From NCBI GenBank assembly GCA_038125725.1, contig JAYPEK010000011.1, forward strand, positions 1-64,000: a stretch of DNA of 64,000 nt. The letters run 5' to 3'. This document shows, one piece after another, positions 6,799-15,235 of this stretch. The position numbers were made by a program, and so were the translations under genes. Within the stretch, counting starts at the first letter, position 1. Every line of letters begins with the position of its first letter. The notes under the pieces are model-generated. The model did no database searches. It was not told the DNA's origin and was given only the letters and a program-made list of their open reading frames with translations. Source of the stretch: TMED8 sp038125725. Lineage in GTDB: Bacteria > Pseudomonadota > Alphaproteobacteria > Rhodospirillales > Casp-alpha2.

Positions 6799-8075
6799 AG
6801 GCTTTCATCACTCGCCGCGCCGGCGGCGGGATTGACGATGACCGTCCGTTCCGGCGGGAACGCGACGTTGACGCGCGTGCCCTTGCCGGGCTCGCTCTCG
6901 ATGATCAACCGGCCGCCGTGGATTTCCGTCAGCATCTTGCTCAGCGCCAGGCCGAGGCCGGTGCCTTCATCGGAGCTGACGAAACTGTTCGACACCTGAC
7001 CGAAGGGCTGCATCACGCGCTCGATATCCTTGGGCTTGATGCCGATGCCGGTGTCGGCGATGCGGAAATTCAGCCCGCCGCCCGGCCGCCAGCGGCCCGA
7101 CAGCGTTACCGCGCCGCCCGGCTTGGTGAACTTGATGGCGTTGGACAGCAGGTTGAGCAGGATCTGTTTGACCCGGAGCGAGTCGCCCAGTAGCCGCGCC
7201 TTGCCGGTATCCATGCGCACGATCAGGTCGATGCGCTTGCGCTTGGCGTGCGAGGCGACCATGCGGCTGACGCCCTCGATCAGTTCGGCGATGTCGATGA
7301 TGTCGCTCTCGATGCGCGCCTCGCCGGCCTCGATCTTGGCGATGTCCAGGATGTCGGTGATGATGTCCAAGAGGTGCTGGCCCGAGGCGCGGATGTCGCG
7401 CACGTATTCGCGGTACTTGGGATCGCCGAGCGGCCCCAGCATCTCGGCGCCGATGATGTCGGAAAAGCCGATGATCGAGTTCAAGGGCGTGCGCAGCTCA
7501 TGGCTCATGTGGGCGAGGAAGTCCGATTTGGCGCGGTTCGCCAGCTCGGCGCGCTCCAGGGCGACGCGCAGTTCGCGGGTGCGCAGGTCGACGCGCAGCT
7601 CCAATTCCTGGTTGGCGCGGATCAGTGCGTCGCGCGCCGTGTGCACGTCGGTGATGTCGGTGAAGGTGACGATGCCGGCGAAGGCGCCGTCTTCGGGGTG
7701 GTGGCAGCGGGTCTGCAGGATACGGCCGTTCGCCAGTTCGAACTCGTCGATGGAGGACGGGCCGCCGGTCAGTTTGGCGAAGCGGGCCTTGGTGATGTCG
7801 CGCGGATCGCCCGGACCGTAGAGACCGTTCTCGGCGTGGTAATGCAACAGTTCCGCCAGCGGCTGGTTGACGCGCAGGAAGCCGGGCGGATAGTCCAGCA
7901 GCTTGACGTAGGCCTCGTTCCAGATCTTCACCAGGTAGTGATGGTCCCAGGCCATGAAGCCCTGATCGATATGATCGGCGACCACCGACAGGCCCGATTG
8001 CCCATGGCCGATGCGGGCCGCGGCACAGGGAGTGGCAAACTGGGTAACGACGGGTTTCGGGCGCGCACTGTCCAT
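6795..8075 (-). CDS. PAS-domain sensor histidine kinase
   Basis: Sensor kinase without membrane segments, so probably cytoplasmic. An N-terminal PAS domain of the PAS-7 type (about 25-150 from the chosen start: MAWDHHYLVKIWNEAYVKLL...) is followed by a coiled-coil linker, a HisKA domain with the phospho-accepting His in FLAHMSHELRTPLNSIIGFSD, and an HATPase domain with NLLSNAIKFT (N box), IADTGIGIK (G1) and DEGTGLGLALSKML (G2). Start is placed at 8075 because ggag lies eight bases upstream; an in-frame ATG at 8138 is the alternative and would add 21 residues. No response regulator is adjacent. The stop codon (TAG, 6795-6797) interlocks with the thiSG stop. Signal and partner are unknown. Confidence 0.9.
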   Translation of the reverse strand: MDSARPKPVVTQFATPCAAARIGHGQSGLSVVADHIDQGFMAWDHHYLVKIWNEAYVKLLDYPPGFLRVNQPLAELLHYHAENGLYGPGDPRDITKARFAKLTGGPSSIDEFELANGRILQTRCHHPEDGAFAGIVTFTDITDVHTARDALIRANQELELRVDLRTRELRVALERAELANRAKSDFLAHMSHELRTPLNSIIGFSDIIGAEMLGPLGDPKYREYVRDIRASGQHLLDIITDILDIAKIEAGEARIESDIIDIAELIEGVSRMVASHAKRKRIDLIVRMDTGKARLLGDSLRVKQILLNLLSNAIKFTKPGGAVTLSGRWRPGGGLNFRIADTGIGIKPKDIERVMQPFGQVSNSFVSSDEGTGLGLALSKMLTEIHGGRLIIESEPGKGTRVNVAFPPERTVIVNPAAGAASDESL

Positions 8076-8281
8076 TCTGGGGACTCCGTTCTGCCGCTCG
8101 GTGCCGGCCTTGACCGTTGCTGCCGTTTGGGCCGGCATTGGGTCCGAATTCGCGCGTGGTTTATCGATGTTAGCGCCATTTCATCGCCAGCGACGCGGGC
8201 TCACGAAAATGTGACCCTGGCGCGCTGGGAATTCCGGCGTAACAATGGGCACCATGATGGCGTTCTTAAGGAGCCAAAAAC

Positions 8282-8860
8282 GTGCCCCGACCGCGTGAGT
8301 TCGACCGCATCGATGTCTTGGAACGCGCCATGCAGGTGTTTTGGTCGAAGGGTTATGCCGCGACTTCCATGCGCGACCTCACCGACGCCATGGCGCTGTC
8401 GAAGAGCAGCCTCTACGACACCTTCGGCTCCAAGCACGACCTGTTCCTGGAAGCCATTGACCACTACCGCGAGACCGTGACCTCGCAGGTGCGTTCGGTC
8501 GCCGCGCTTCAGAAGCCGGCGGTGCAGGTGATCGCCGCGGTGCTGCACCGCGCCGTCGACCGTATCCTGGAACCGAACGGCAGGCGTGGCTGCTTCCTCA
8601 ACAACTGCGCCGTCGAGGTGGCGCCCTGGGACCCGGAGGCGGCGGAGCGCTGCCGCGCCGGCATGACGGTGATGGAGGAAACCTTCCTCAAGCTGGTTCA
8701 GCGTGCGCAGGCGGAAGGCGATATCTCGGACGAGCGCGACGCCAAAGCGCTGGCGCGTTTCCTCAATGGTACCGTCAACGGCATCATGGTGGTGGGCAAG
8801 GCCAACCCGGATCGCGACGTGCTCGACGATATCGTCGCCGCCGCCGTCCGCGATCTCTGA
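8282..8860 (+). CDS. TetR/AcrR family transcriptional regulator
   Basis: A 192-residue repressor-type regulator. The N-terminal helix-turn-helix (about 8-55) is clear: VLERAMQVFWSKGYAATSMRDLTDAMALSKSSLYDTFGSKHDLF. The C-terminal ligand domain includes the stretch RRGCFLNNCAVEVAPWDPEA, with two cysteines, as seen in several TetR proteins that respond to electrophiles. The start codon is GTG with a strong aaggag site six bases upstream. It stands alone: the helicase is convergent and the kinase divergent across a 206-base gap, so the target may be itself or a distant gene. The ligand is unknown. Confidence 0.9.
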   Translation: MPRPREFDRIDVLERAMQVFWSKGYAATSMRDLTDAMALSKSSLYDTFGSKHDLFLEAIDHYRETVTSQVRSVAALQKPAVQVIAAVLHRAVDRILEPNGRRGCFLNNCAVEVAPWDPEAAERCRAGMTVMEETFLKLVQRAQAEGDISDERDAKALARFLNGTVNGIMVVGKANPDRDVLDDIVAAAVRDL

Positions 8861-8885
8861 GGGATTGACTGAAACCTGGGGGCGC

Positions 8886-10298
8886 TTAGCCCGACTTCCG
8901 CATCATGAACGCCGGGACGTGGTCGCCCATGCCCTTGACCGGCTTGTCGTCGCCGTCGCGCTCGCGGTCTTGGCGTTCAGGGCGCTCTCTCTTCTTCGGC
9001 TCCTGCGAACGGCCGCGATCCTCGCGGGGCGCGGCGTCGGCTTTTTCCTCGCGGGGCTTGCGCTCGCCGCGACCGCGACGCTTGCGGGGTTCGCGCTCCT
9101 CGCGTGCTTCGCTTTCCGGCGCGGCTTCGGTCTCGGGCTTTTCGGCGGCCGCCGGCGCGTCTTCCAGAAGCGGGATCGGCTTGCCGATGATTTCCTCGAT
9201 GGCGCGCAGGTACTTGGTGTCTTCCTTGGTGGCGAGGGTGAAGGCGCGGCCCTCGCGGCCGGCGCGGCCGGTACGGCCGATGCGGTGCACGTAGTCCTCG
9301 GCGTGGGTCGGTACGTCGAAATTGAACACGTGGCTCATTTCCGGAATGTCGAGGCCGCGCGCGGCGACGTCGGAACAGACCATGTATTTCACTTCGCCGC
9401 TCTTGAACTTGGCCAGCGTCTCCATACGCACCGGCTGCGCCATGTCGCCATGCAGACGCGCCGCATCCAGGCCGTGGCGGTTGAGCGAGCGGTGCACCAC
9501 GTCAACGTCGCGCTTCCTGTTGCAAAAGATCAGGGCGTTGCGCGGATTTTCCTTGCGGATCAGGTCGCGCAAGGCTTCCCGCTTCATTTTCTGGTCGGCG
9601 CCCGGCGCCCGGCTCGAAGGCCGGCCCAGCATCAGGAGCCCCTGGGTAATGGTCGATGCCGTCGACGACGGCGGCGCCACGGAAATTTCCTTCGGGTTCA
9701 TCAAGAACCGGTCGGCCAGCTTGCGGATCGCCGGCGGCATGGTTGCCGAGAATAACAGCGTCGTGCGCAGCGGCGGCAGCATGGCGGCGATGCGTTCCAC
9801 GTCGGGGATGAAGCCCATGTCGAGCATGCGGTCGGATTCGTCGATGACGAAGACCTTCACGTCGTTGAGCAAAAGATGGCCGCGCTCGAACATGTCGATC
9901 AGGCGGCCGGGCGTGGCGATCAGCACGTCGACGCCCCGGTTCAGCACCTTGGCCTGGTCGGAGAGATTCTCGCCGCCGATCAACAGTGCATGGGTGAGCT
10001 TGTGGTATTTGCCGTAGGTATCGAAGCTTTCGGCCACCTGCGCCGCGAGTTCGCGGGTCGGCTCCAGGATCAGCGAGCGCGGCATGCGCGCCTTGGCGCG
10101 GCCGGCGGCCAGGATGTCGATCATCGGCAGCGTGAACGACGCCGTCTTGCCGGTGCCGGTCTGGGCGCAGCCGCAGATGTCGCGCCCCATGAGCACGTAG
10201 GGAATGGCCTCGGCCTGGATTGGCGTCGGTTCCGAGTAACCTGCGTCCGCGATCGCGCGGAGCACGTCTTCACTAAGTCCAAGATCGGAGAATGTCAT
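8886..10298 (-). CDS. rhlE: DEAD-box RNA helicase, RhlE-like
   Basis: ATP-dependent RNA helicase for RNA remodelling, ribosome assembly or decay. From the ATG at 10298 (470 residues) motifs run in order: Q motif (GYSEPTPIQAEAIP), Walker A AQTGTGKT (45-52), PTREL, GG, TPGR, motif II, SAT, then the C-terminal RecA domain with IIFCN-like LIFCNRK, HGDM, DVAARGLDIP and HRIGRTGRAG. Motif II reads DESD (153-156) rather than DEAD. The last about 100 residues are a charged Arg/Glu/Lys-rich tail typical of RhlE proteins. The frame is open to a TTG at 10388, but ATG before TFSDLGL fits the family start. Confidence 0.93.
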   Translation of the reverse strand: MTFSDLGLSEDVLRAIADAGYSEPTPIQAEAIPYVLMGRDICGCAQTGTGKTASFTLPMIDILAAGRAKARMPRSLILEPTRELAAQVAESFDTYGKYHKLTHALLIGGENLSDQAKVLNRGVDVLIATPGRLIDMFERGHLLLNDVKVFVIDESDRMLDMGFIPDVERIAAMLPPLRTTLLFSATMPPAIRKLADRFLMNPKEISVAPPSSTASTITQGLLMLGRPSSRAPGADQKMKREALRDLIRKENPRNALIFCNRKRDVDVVHRSLNRHGLDAARLHGDMAQPVRMETLAKFKSGEVKYMVCSDVAARGLDIPEMSHVFNFDVPTHAEDYVHRIGRTGRAGREGRAFTLATKEDTKYLRAIEEIIGKPIPLLEDAPAAAEKPETEAAPESEAREEREPRKRRGRGERKPREEKADAAPREDRGRSQEPKKRERPERQDRERDGDDKPVKGMGDHVPAFMMRKSG

Positions 10299-10467
10299 GT
10301 AGACCGGGGTATCCGTCGCCGCCCGAAGCGGCCCTTTGCCGGTGAAAATTGCGTTATTCGGCGCAATACTAGGGGTTTCCGGTGACAAGTCAATGACCGG
10401 TACCCGGTGAATTTGCCGTTCGTACCGGCTTGGCGTCGGCCTCCGGGAGCGCTAGGTTGGCGCCATC

Positions 10468-11175
10468 ATGAGCGAACGACCCACCTTGATCCTTTTACCC
10501 GGCCTTTTGTGCGATGCCCAACTCTGGGCGCCGCAGGTGCAGGCCTTGGACGAAATCGCCGATTGCCGCGTTGCCGACATGACGCTGGACGACAGCATCG
10601 CCGGCATGGCGGCGCGGGTTCTTGCCGATGCGCCGGAGCGGTTCTCGCTCGCCGGTCTCTCGATGGGCGGCTATGCGGCCTTCGAGGTCATGCGCCAAGC
10701 CTCCGAACGGGTCGAGCGCCTGGCGCTTCTGGACACCAGCGCCAAACCCGACACGCCGGAGCGCACCGAAGGCCGCCGCCAACTGGTGGCGCGCGCAACG
10801 GCCGGCGAGGCGGAATTCGCCGCCGTGGTCGAGGGTCACCTCAAGACCTTCGTGCATCCCGATCGATTGTCCGACGACGCCCTGATGGCGACGATCCGCG
10901 CATCCGCCATGAACGTCGGCGCCGAGGCTTACGCGCGCCAGCAGGGCGCGATCATCGGCCGCGCCGACCAGGTGCCGCACCTGGGTGCCATCCCGTGCCC
11001 GACGCTGGTTCTGGTGGGCCGCGAGGACGCGCTGACGCCGGTGGCCGAGCACGAACTCATCGCCGGCGGCATCCCGGGCGCGGAACTGCGGATCATCGAG
11101 GACTGCGGCCACCTGACGACCCTGGAACGCCCGGATGCGGTCAATGCCGCGCTTCGCGTCTGGCTGGAAGGATAA
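10468..11175 (+). CDS. Alpha/beta-fold hydrolase
   Basis: A 235-residue serine hydrolase of the alpha/beta superfamily. The fold signature begins LILLPGLLCDAQLWAPQ (oxyanion region), the nucleophile elbow is GLSMGGYAA (Ser in G-x-S-x-G), the acid is probably Asp in GREDALTP, and the base is His in DCGHLTTLE. Substrate cannot be told; the family includes carboxylesterases and lactonases. It ends eight bases before the gamma-carbonic anhydrase gene, so the two are probably one operon with meaB and the thioesterase. Confidence 0.87.
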   Translation: MSERPTLILLPGLLCDAQLWAPQVQALDEIADCRVADMTLDDSIAGMAARVLADAPERFSLAGLSMGGYAAFEVMRQASERVERLALLDTSAKPDTPERTEGRRQLVARATAGEAEFAAVVEGHLKTFVHPDRLSDDALMATIRASAMNVGAEAYARQQGAIIGRADQVPHLGAIPCPTLVLVGREDALTPVAEHELIAGGIPGAELRIIEDCGHLTTLERPDAVNAALRVWLEG

Positions 11176-11182
11176 ACGGAAG

Positions 11183-11758
11183 ATGCTCGGCAATATTCTC
11201 TCGGTGCGCGGGTTCACGCCGAAAATCGACGGCAGCGCCTTTATCGCGTCGACCGCCGTGATCATCGGCGACGTGGAGATCGGCGCCAATTCCAACATCT
11301 GGTATCACTGCGTGCTGCGCGGCGACATCCACGAGATCCGCATCGGCAAGAACACCAACATCCAGGACGGCACCGTGGTGCACGTCGCCCGCAACCGCTT
11401 CGGCACCTACATCGGCGACGACGTGACCATCGGCCACATGGCGCTGATCCACGCCTGCACGCTGGAGGACGGCTCAATGGTCGGCATGCACGCCACCGTC
11501 ATGGACGGCGCGGTGGTGGAATCGGGCGCGCTGGTCGCCGCCGGTGCCCTGGTGACACCGGGCAAGCGGGTCAAGGCGGGGGAAATGTGGGGCGGCTCGC
11601 CGGCCCGGTTCATCCGTAAGGTCTCCGAGTCCGACGTCGCCATGATCAACCGCATCGCGCCCGGCTATGTGGAGCTGGGCGGCGAATACCGCGCCGAGGG
11701 CCTCGATCTGCGCCACGCCTACGTGCCGGCCGATAAAAGCGGCGAGGCCGCCGAATGA
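11183..11758 (+). CDS. Gamma-class carbonic anhydrase family protein
   Basis: Left-handed beta-helix trimer with metal-binding histidines at subunit interfaces; some members hydrate CO2, others are inactive. The 191-residue protein shows hexapeptide-repeat spacing through about residues 15-130 and the metal-ligand histidines in GTVVHVARN and VTIGHMALIHACTLEDG. The C-terminal helix (IAPGYVELGGEYRAEG) is standard. Start ATG was chosen before LGNILSVRG, which overlaps no upstream coding sequence. The stop overlaps the meaB start by 4 bases. It could also be a PaaY/CaiE-like acyltransferase-fold protein, but the ligand histidines favour carbonic anhydrase. Confidence 0.88.
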   Translation: MLGNILSVRGFTPKIDGSAFIASTAVIIGDVEIGANSNIWYHCVLRGDIHEIRIGKNTNIQDGTVVHVARNRFGTYIGDDVTIGHMALIHACTLEDGSMVGMHATVMDGAVVESGALVAAGALVTPGKRVKAGEMWGGSPARFIRKVSESDVAMINRIAPGYVELGGEYRAEGLDLRHAYVPADKSGEAAE

Positions 11759-12735
11759 ATACTCAGGACCCTGGCACCGATTGGGTCGAACGCGTGCTGG
11801 CCGGCGAAACCCGCGCGCTGGCGCGGATGATGTCGTTCGCGGAATCGTCGCGGCCCGAACACCGCGCCCACCTGGCGCGCATCTACCCGCATGCGGGGAA
11901 GGCGCATCTGGTGGGGCTGACGGGCGTGCCCGGCAGCGGCAAATCGACGCTGGTGCGGGCCATGACGCTGGCGCTGCGGGCTGAAGGCAAGCGCGTCGGC
12001 ATCGTCGCCGTCGACCCGTCCAGCCCATTTTCCGGCGGCGCCATCCTGGGCGATCGGGTGCGCATGGCCGATCTCGCCACCGACGACGGCGTCTTCATCC
12101 GCTCGCTTGCAACGCGCGGCGCCTTGGGCGGCCTCGCGCGGGCCGCCTTGGATACCGCCGACGTGCTGGATGCCGGCGGCTTCGACGTAGTGTTGATCGA
12201 GACCGTCGGCGTCGGCCAGGACGAGGTCGATATCGCCACCGCCGCGCATACCGTCATCGTCGCCTCGGCGCCGGGCCTGGGCGACGGCATCCAGGCGATC
12301 AAGGCGGGGGTCTTGGAAATCGCCGACATGCATGTGGTGACCAAGTGCGATCGCCCGGACGCCGACAAGACGGTGTCGGACCTGAAGGCGATGCTGGGCC
12401 TCGGGCTGACCGGGCGCGGCGACGAGGGTTGGAAGGTGCCCGTCATCCCGACCAGCGCCGAAACCGGCGAGGGCGTCGATACCCTGGTGGAGACCATCGC
12501 CCAACATGGCGAGCACCTGCGCACGTCGGGCGAGCTTGCCAAACGCCAGCGTAAGATCGCCGAAATGCGCGTCCTGAAGACCGCCGAGGATATCGTCCGC
12601 GACCGCATCGAGGCCGAACGCGCGCATGAGGGCGAGGGCAGTTTGGGCCGCTTGCTGGCGCTCGCCGCCAGCCGCGAAATGGACCCGCAAACCGCCGCGC
12701 ATGAGTTGCTGCGCGACTTGAAGCTCGAAACCTAA
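11755..12735 (+). CDS. meaB: Methylmalonyl-CoA mutase-associated GTPase (MeaB/ArgK)
   Basis: G3E-family GTPase that guards adenosylcobalamin-dependent acyl-CoA mutases, gating cofactor loading and release. The 326-residue product has the Walker A GVPGSGKST (about 56-64), switch-like VDPSSPFSGGAILGDRVRM, the Walker B region VLIETVGVGQDE, the guanine-specificity segment TKCD in place of NKAD, and a C-terminal helical dimerisation region. Coupled to the carbonic anhydrase gene by ATGA. The window also encodes IcmF, which carries its own G domain, so this free MeaB probably serves a different mutase (methylmalonyl- or ethylmalonyl-CoA mutase) outside the window. Confidence 0.94.
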   Translation: MNTQDPGTDWVERVLAGETRALARMMSFAESSRPEHRAHLARIYPHAGKAHLVGLTGVPGSGKSTLVRAMTLALRAEGKRVGIVAVDPSSPFSGGAILGDRVRMADLATDDGVFIRSLATRGALGGLARAALDTADVLDAGGFDVVLIETVGVGQDEVDIATAAHTVIVASAPGLGDGIQAIKAGVLEIADMHVVTKCDRPDADKTVSDLKAMLGLGLTGRGDEGWKVPVIPTSAETGEGVDTLVETIAQHGEHLRTSGELAKRQRKIAEMRVLKTAEDIVRDRIEAERAHEGEGSLGRLLALAASREMDPQTAAHELLRDLKLET

Positions 12736-12770
12736 GCCTTTCAACCGACTCAACTTTCGGGACTCACACC

Positions 12771-13181
12771 ATGGCGCAAGAGCATCTCGATCAACTCCTG
12801 GCAGCACCCACCCCTTACGCGGAATTTCTGGGGCTGCGTTACACCGAGGCCGCGCCGGATCTGGTCAAGGCGGAGCTGCAGGTTCGGCCGGAGCTCTGTA
12901 CCAAGCCCGACATCCTGCACGGTGGTGCTGTGATGTCGATTGCCGATGCGCTCGGCGGCGCCGCGACGGTCCTGAACCTGCAACCGGGCACCTGGACGAC
13001 GACCATCGAGAGCAAAACCAACTTCCTCGCCGCCGTGCCGGTGGGCGAGACGGCTTTCGCCGAATGCCGCCCCATCCACCGGGGCCGCACGACGATGGTC
13101 TGGGAAACGACGATCCGCCGCGCCGACGGCAAGACGGCCGCCGTGGTGACGCAGACCCAGTTGGTGTTGACCAAGGGCTAG
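12771..13181 (+). CDS. PaaI-family hotdog thioesterase
   Basis: A 136-residue hotdog-fold protein that probably hydrolyses acyl-CoA or aryl-CoA thioesters. The family pattern is clear: FLGLRYTEAAPDLVKAEL, then LHGGAVMSIADALGGAA with the HGG and the acidic residue, TTIESKTNFL-type strand and the terminal VVTQTQLVLTK. It lies 35 bases after meaB and probably belongs to the same transcript, which would fit removal of stalled acyl-CoA intermediates; the substrate is inference. Confidence 0.9.
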   Translation: MAQEHLDQLLAAPTPYAEFLGLRYTEAAPDLVKAELQVRPELCTKPDILHGGAVMSIADALGGAATVLNLQPGTWTTTIESKTNFLAAVPVGETAFAECRPIHRGRTTMVWETTIRRADGKTAAVVTQTQLVLTKG

Positions 13182-13203
13182 GGACGTCCCGTTTCGGGGC
13201 GAT

Positions 13204-14343
13204 CTATGGCCGCCGCCGTTTCCTGATCAGCAGCCAGGTCAAAAACATCCCGGCGAGTACGGCGGCATAGATGCCGTGCTGAACCTCGGCGGAGACGAAG
13301 CCGAGCGCGAAGCCGGTGACCAGCGGGCCGAAGGCCGCGCCCAGGTCGCGCCATGCCTGCATTTGCGCCAGTCTTCCCAAGGGGTGCTGGTCGGCGGCCG
13401 CTTCCTGGACGATGAGCGCCGGGCCGAGCGACGCCAACGCACCGCGAAACACCAGCATCAGCAAGGCGCCGGCGACCGTGACGCCGAGCGCGATCAAGCT
13501 GAACCCCAGGACCGTCATCGCCGCCGCGCCGACGAAAACCCGGTAGGCGCCGAACCGGTCCGCGATCCAACCAAACAGCGGCGCGGCGACGGCTTCGCCG
13601 ACGTGCCGCATGGCCAGCAGCAGACCGCCGCCCACCAGCGCCGCCGACAAGGTGGTTTCATTGGCGAGAATGAGCGTGATGCTGATGGCGAACAGGCCGT
13701 CGATTCCGTAGCCCAGCAAAAAGAAAACGATGTCGATGGTGTTCGGGCGCGCGATCGACTTGGTCTGGTCGTGCTGCGACGGCGCGGGCTGGAGATCGGG
13801 CAGGGTGAAAGCGACGGCAATCGACAGCGCCGTCGGGACCGCCAGCACGACGAACACCGCGTTCGGCCCCATCCAACCGACCATCCATGTCCCGCTCAGA
13901 AGCGCCACGATCGGCCCCAGGCGCTGGATGGCCCGGCTGACACCGACGCGGACGCCGACCTCGTCGCGGTATTCGACGGCGTAAACGAATGTCGCCAGCA
14001 AGAGGGCGGCGAACGACAGGCCATAGAGCAAACGCGCGCCCAGGATCAGCGCCGGGCCCTGGCCGAGGCCATAGAGCGCGGTGGTCAACGTCGCGACGGC
14101 CGCCGCAAGCATGCAGATGCGCCGCACCCCGATGGCGAGCGTCAGCCGCGCCACCAGCCCGTAAGCCGCCACCCGGATGAAGCGGTTGGCGGACAGCATG
14201 ACGCCGACCCACGGCAGGGTGAGGCCGAACGCTTCCGCATGTACGGGAAGCACGGCATAGATCAGCGCGTCGCCCAGCAGCGCCAGCGACAGGATCGCCG
14301 ACGAGCCGATGATCGGGCGCCAACTTCTTGCAGGCCTTTCCAT
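13204..14343 (-). CDS. MFS transporter
   Basis: A 379-residue polytopic membrane protein with about twelve hydrophobic segments. The loop after helix 2 to 3 shows the MFS-like RFIRVAAYGLVARLTLAIGVRR, and the loop 8 to 9 repeat has WIADRFGAYRVFVG. The N-terminal helix SSAILSLALLGDALIYAVLPVHAEAFG starts the fold. The start is placed at the ATG (14343) before ERPARSW; a GTG 27 bases upstream has no ribosome binding site. Convergent with the thioesterase gene (22-base gap). No substrate can be assigned; members of this type include sugar and drug exporters. Confidence 0.88.
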   Translation of the reverse strand: MERPARSWRPIIGSSAILSLALLGDALIYAVLPVHAEAFGLTLPWVGVMLSANRFIRVAAYGLVARLTLAIGVRRICMLAAAVATLTTALYGLGQGPALILGARLLYGLSFAALLLATFVYAVEYRDEVGVRVGVSRAIQRLGPIVALLSGTWMVGWMGPNAVFVVLAVPTALSIAVAFTLPDLQPAPSQHDQTKSIARPNTIDIVFFLLGYGIDGLFAISITLILANETTLSAALVGGGLLLAMRHVGEAVAAPLFGWIADRFGAYRVFVGAAAMTVLGFSLIALGVTVAGALLMLVFRGALASLGPALIVQEAAADQHPLGRLAQMQAWRDLGAAFGPLVTGFALGFVSAEVQHGIYAAVLAGMFLTWLLIRKRRRP

Positions 14344-14612
14344 TCGGTTTGTTTCCGCCCCCCACGTCACGATAAGTCGATGTGACCGCCCCTCAGATTA
14401 TCCATCGGGGTAAGAGACGTACATGCCGCTGTCATATTTGCCGGGGATGCAGTCGCGGAGTGCCAACCGATGCGCCTCGCCGACGGTGAGCGGCGGTAGT
14501 GACGCGTGCGCGGTTGCTGTTGGTGAAGGGCCGGGGGACGAGGAGGCGGCGGTGGATCGCCGTCGCCTTGTGAGTTAGGGCAACCGCAAGCGGCGAATGG
14601 CCGCCATGCAGA

Positions 14613-14843
14613 TCAAACCTCGGAAATGGTCGCGATCTTGGCGCGCCTTTTGTTGGAGCGCTGGGCGATCTCGTCGTCCTGTGCCTGGATGGCCACGCGG
14701 GCCAGGTCGATCAGGTCTTCGCCGAAAGTCTGGTCGAGCTGTTCGACGGCGATGCGCCGATTGGATGTCTGGGTGCCGTCTTCGTACACCACGTTGAACA
14801 TCCTGTGAGTCGCGCTCTTGCCTTTGGCGGTCTTGCGTCCCAT
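14613..14843 (-). CDS. Small conserved hypothetical protein
   Basis: A 76-residue basic/acidic mixed protein starting MGRKTAKGKSATHRMFNVVYEDGT. It reads as a genuine protein: it has a ggag site eight bases upstream of the ATG, and a body (SNRRIAVEQLDQTFGEDLIDLARVAIQAQDDEIAQRSNKRRAKI) with good amphipathic-helix character. I recall similar short proteins in proteobacteria without known function. It neighbours another small basic protein and cspA on the same strand, so a role linked to RNA or cold shock is possible but unproven. A GTG codon immediately before the ATG is an alternative start. Confidence 0.65.
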   Translation of the reverse strand: MGRKTAKGKSATHRMFNVVYEDGTQTSNRRIAVEQLDQTFGEDLIDLARVAIQAQDDEIAQRSNKRRAKIATISEV

Positions 14844-14910
14844 CACGTTTTCTCCGTTTTCAATAAGTTAAAAAGGCCGGACCGCTTGGATGGCGGCGCG
14901 AAGAAGGGGG

Positions 14911-15075
14911 CTATTGGCCGTCGTCTGAAGCGTCGCTGGGAACGCCGTCGGAATCCGGCTGCTCGGCTTTTTTCTTTCGGGCTTCCTCTTTCGCGGCGGC
15001 ACGCTCGGCCTTCTTTTCGGCCTTGAGGCGTTCGCGTTCCCGGCGGTCGAACTGGTAGTTGGGTTTTCTGGCCAT
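14911..15075 (-). CDS. Small charged conserved hypothetical protein
   Basis: A 54-residue protein beginning MARKPNYQFDRRERERLKAEKK, followed by a highly charged Lys/Glu/Ala helix and an acidic Ser/Asp tail. Proteins with this start are common in alphaproteobacteria and have no assigned function. The start is backed by the strong aaggaaggg site. The charged single helix suggests nucleic-acid or ribosome association, which is inference. It lies between the other small gene and cspA. Confidence 0.72.
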   Translation of the reverse strand: MARKPNYQFDRRERERLKAEKKAERAAAKEEARKKKAEQPDSDGVPSDASDDGQ

Positions 15076-15196
15076 CTTTCCCTTCCTTTGCGGTTGGTGA
15101 TTCGCCGGTTCCGTATCCGGCCCGGGCACCGGTCGGATACGGTATTTGTCTGGCGCTCATCGGGCGCGGCGTAAGTGGCCCGTTGAAGAGCGCAAT

Positions 15197-15225
15197 CCCC
15201 GCGCCCGGCGTGACCGGGCGCGGGG
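15197..15225 (-). terminator. Strong GC hairpin downstream of cspA
   Basis: Perfect 12-base inverted repeat (ccccgcgcccgg and ccgggcgcgggg) around a 5-base loop, eleven bases beyond the cspA stop. No U-tract follows on the minus strand, so it may be an RNA-stabilising end structure or a weak terminator. Confidence 0.5.
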
Positions 15226-15235
15226 GAAGGCTGGA

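Noticed and set aside
13276..14385. A 369-codon plus-strand frame opposite the MFS gene
   Set aside because: Extremely Arg/Gln/Asp-rich, no domain, antisense to a clear membrane protein.
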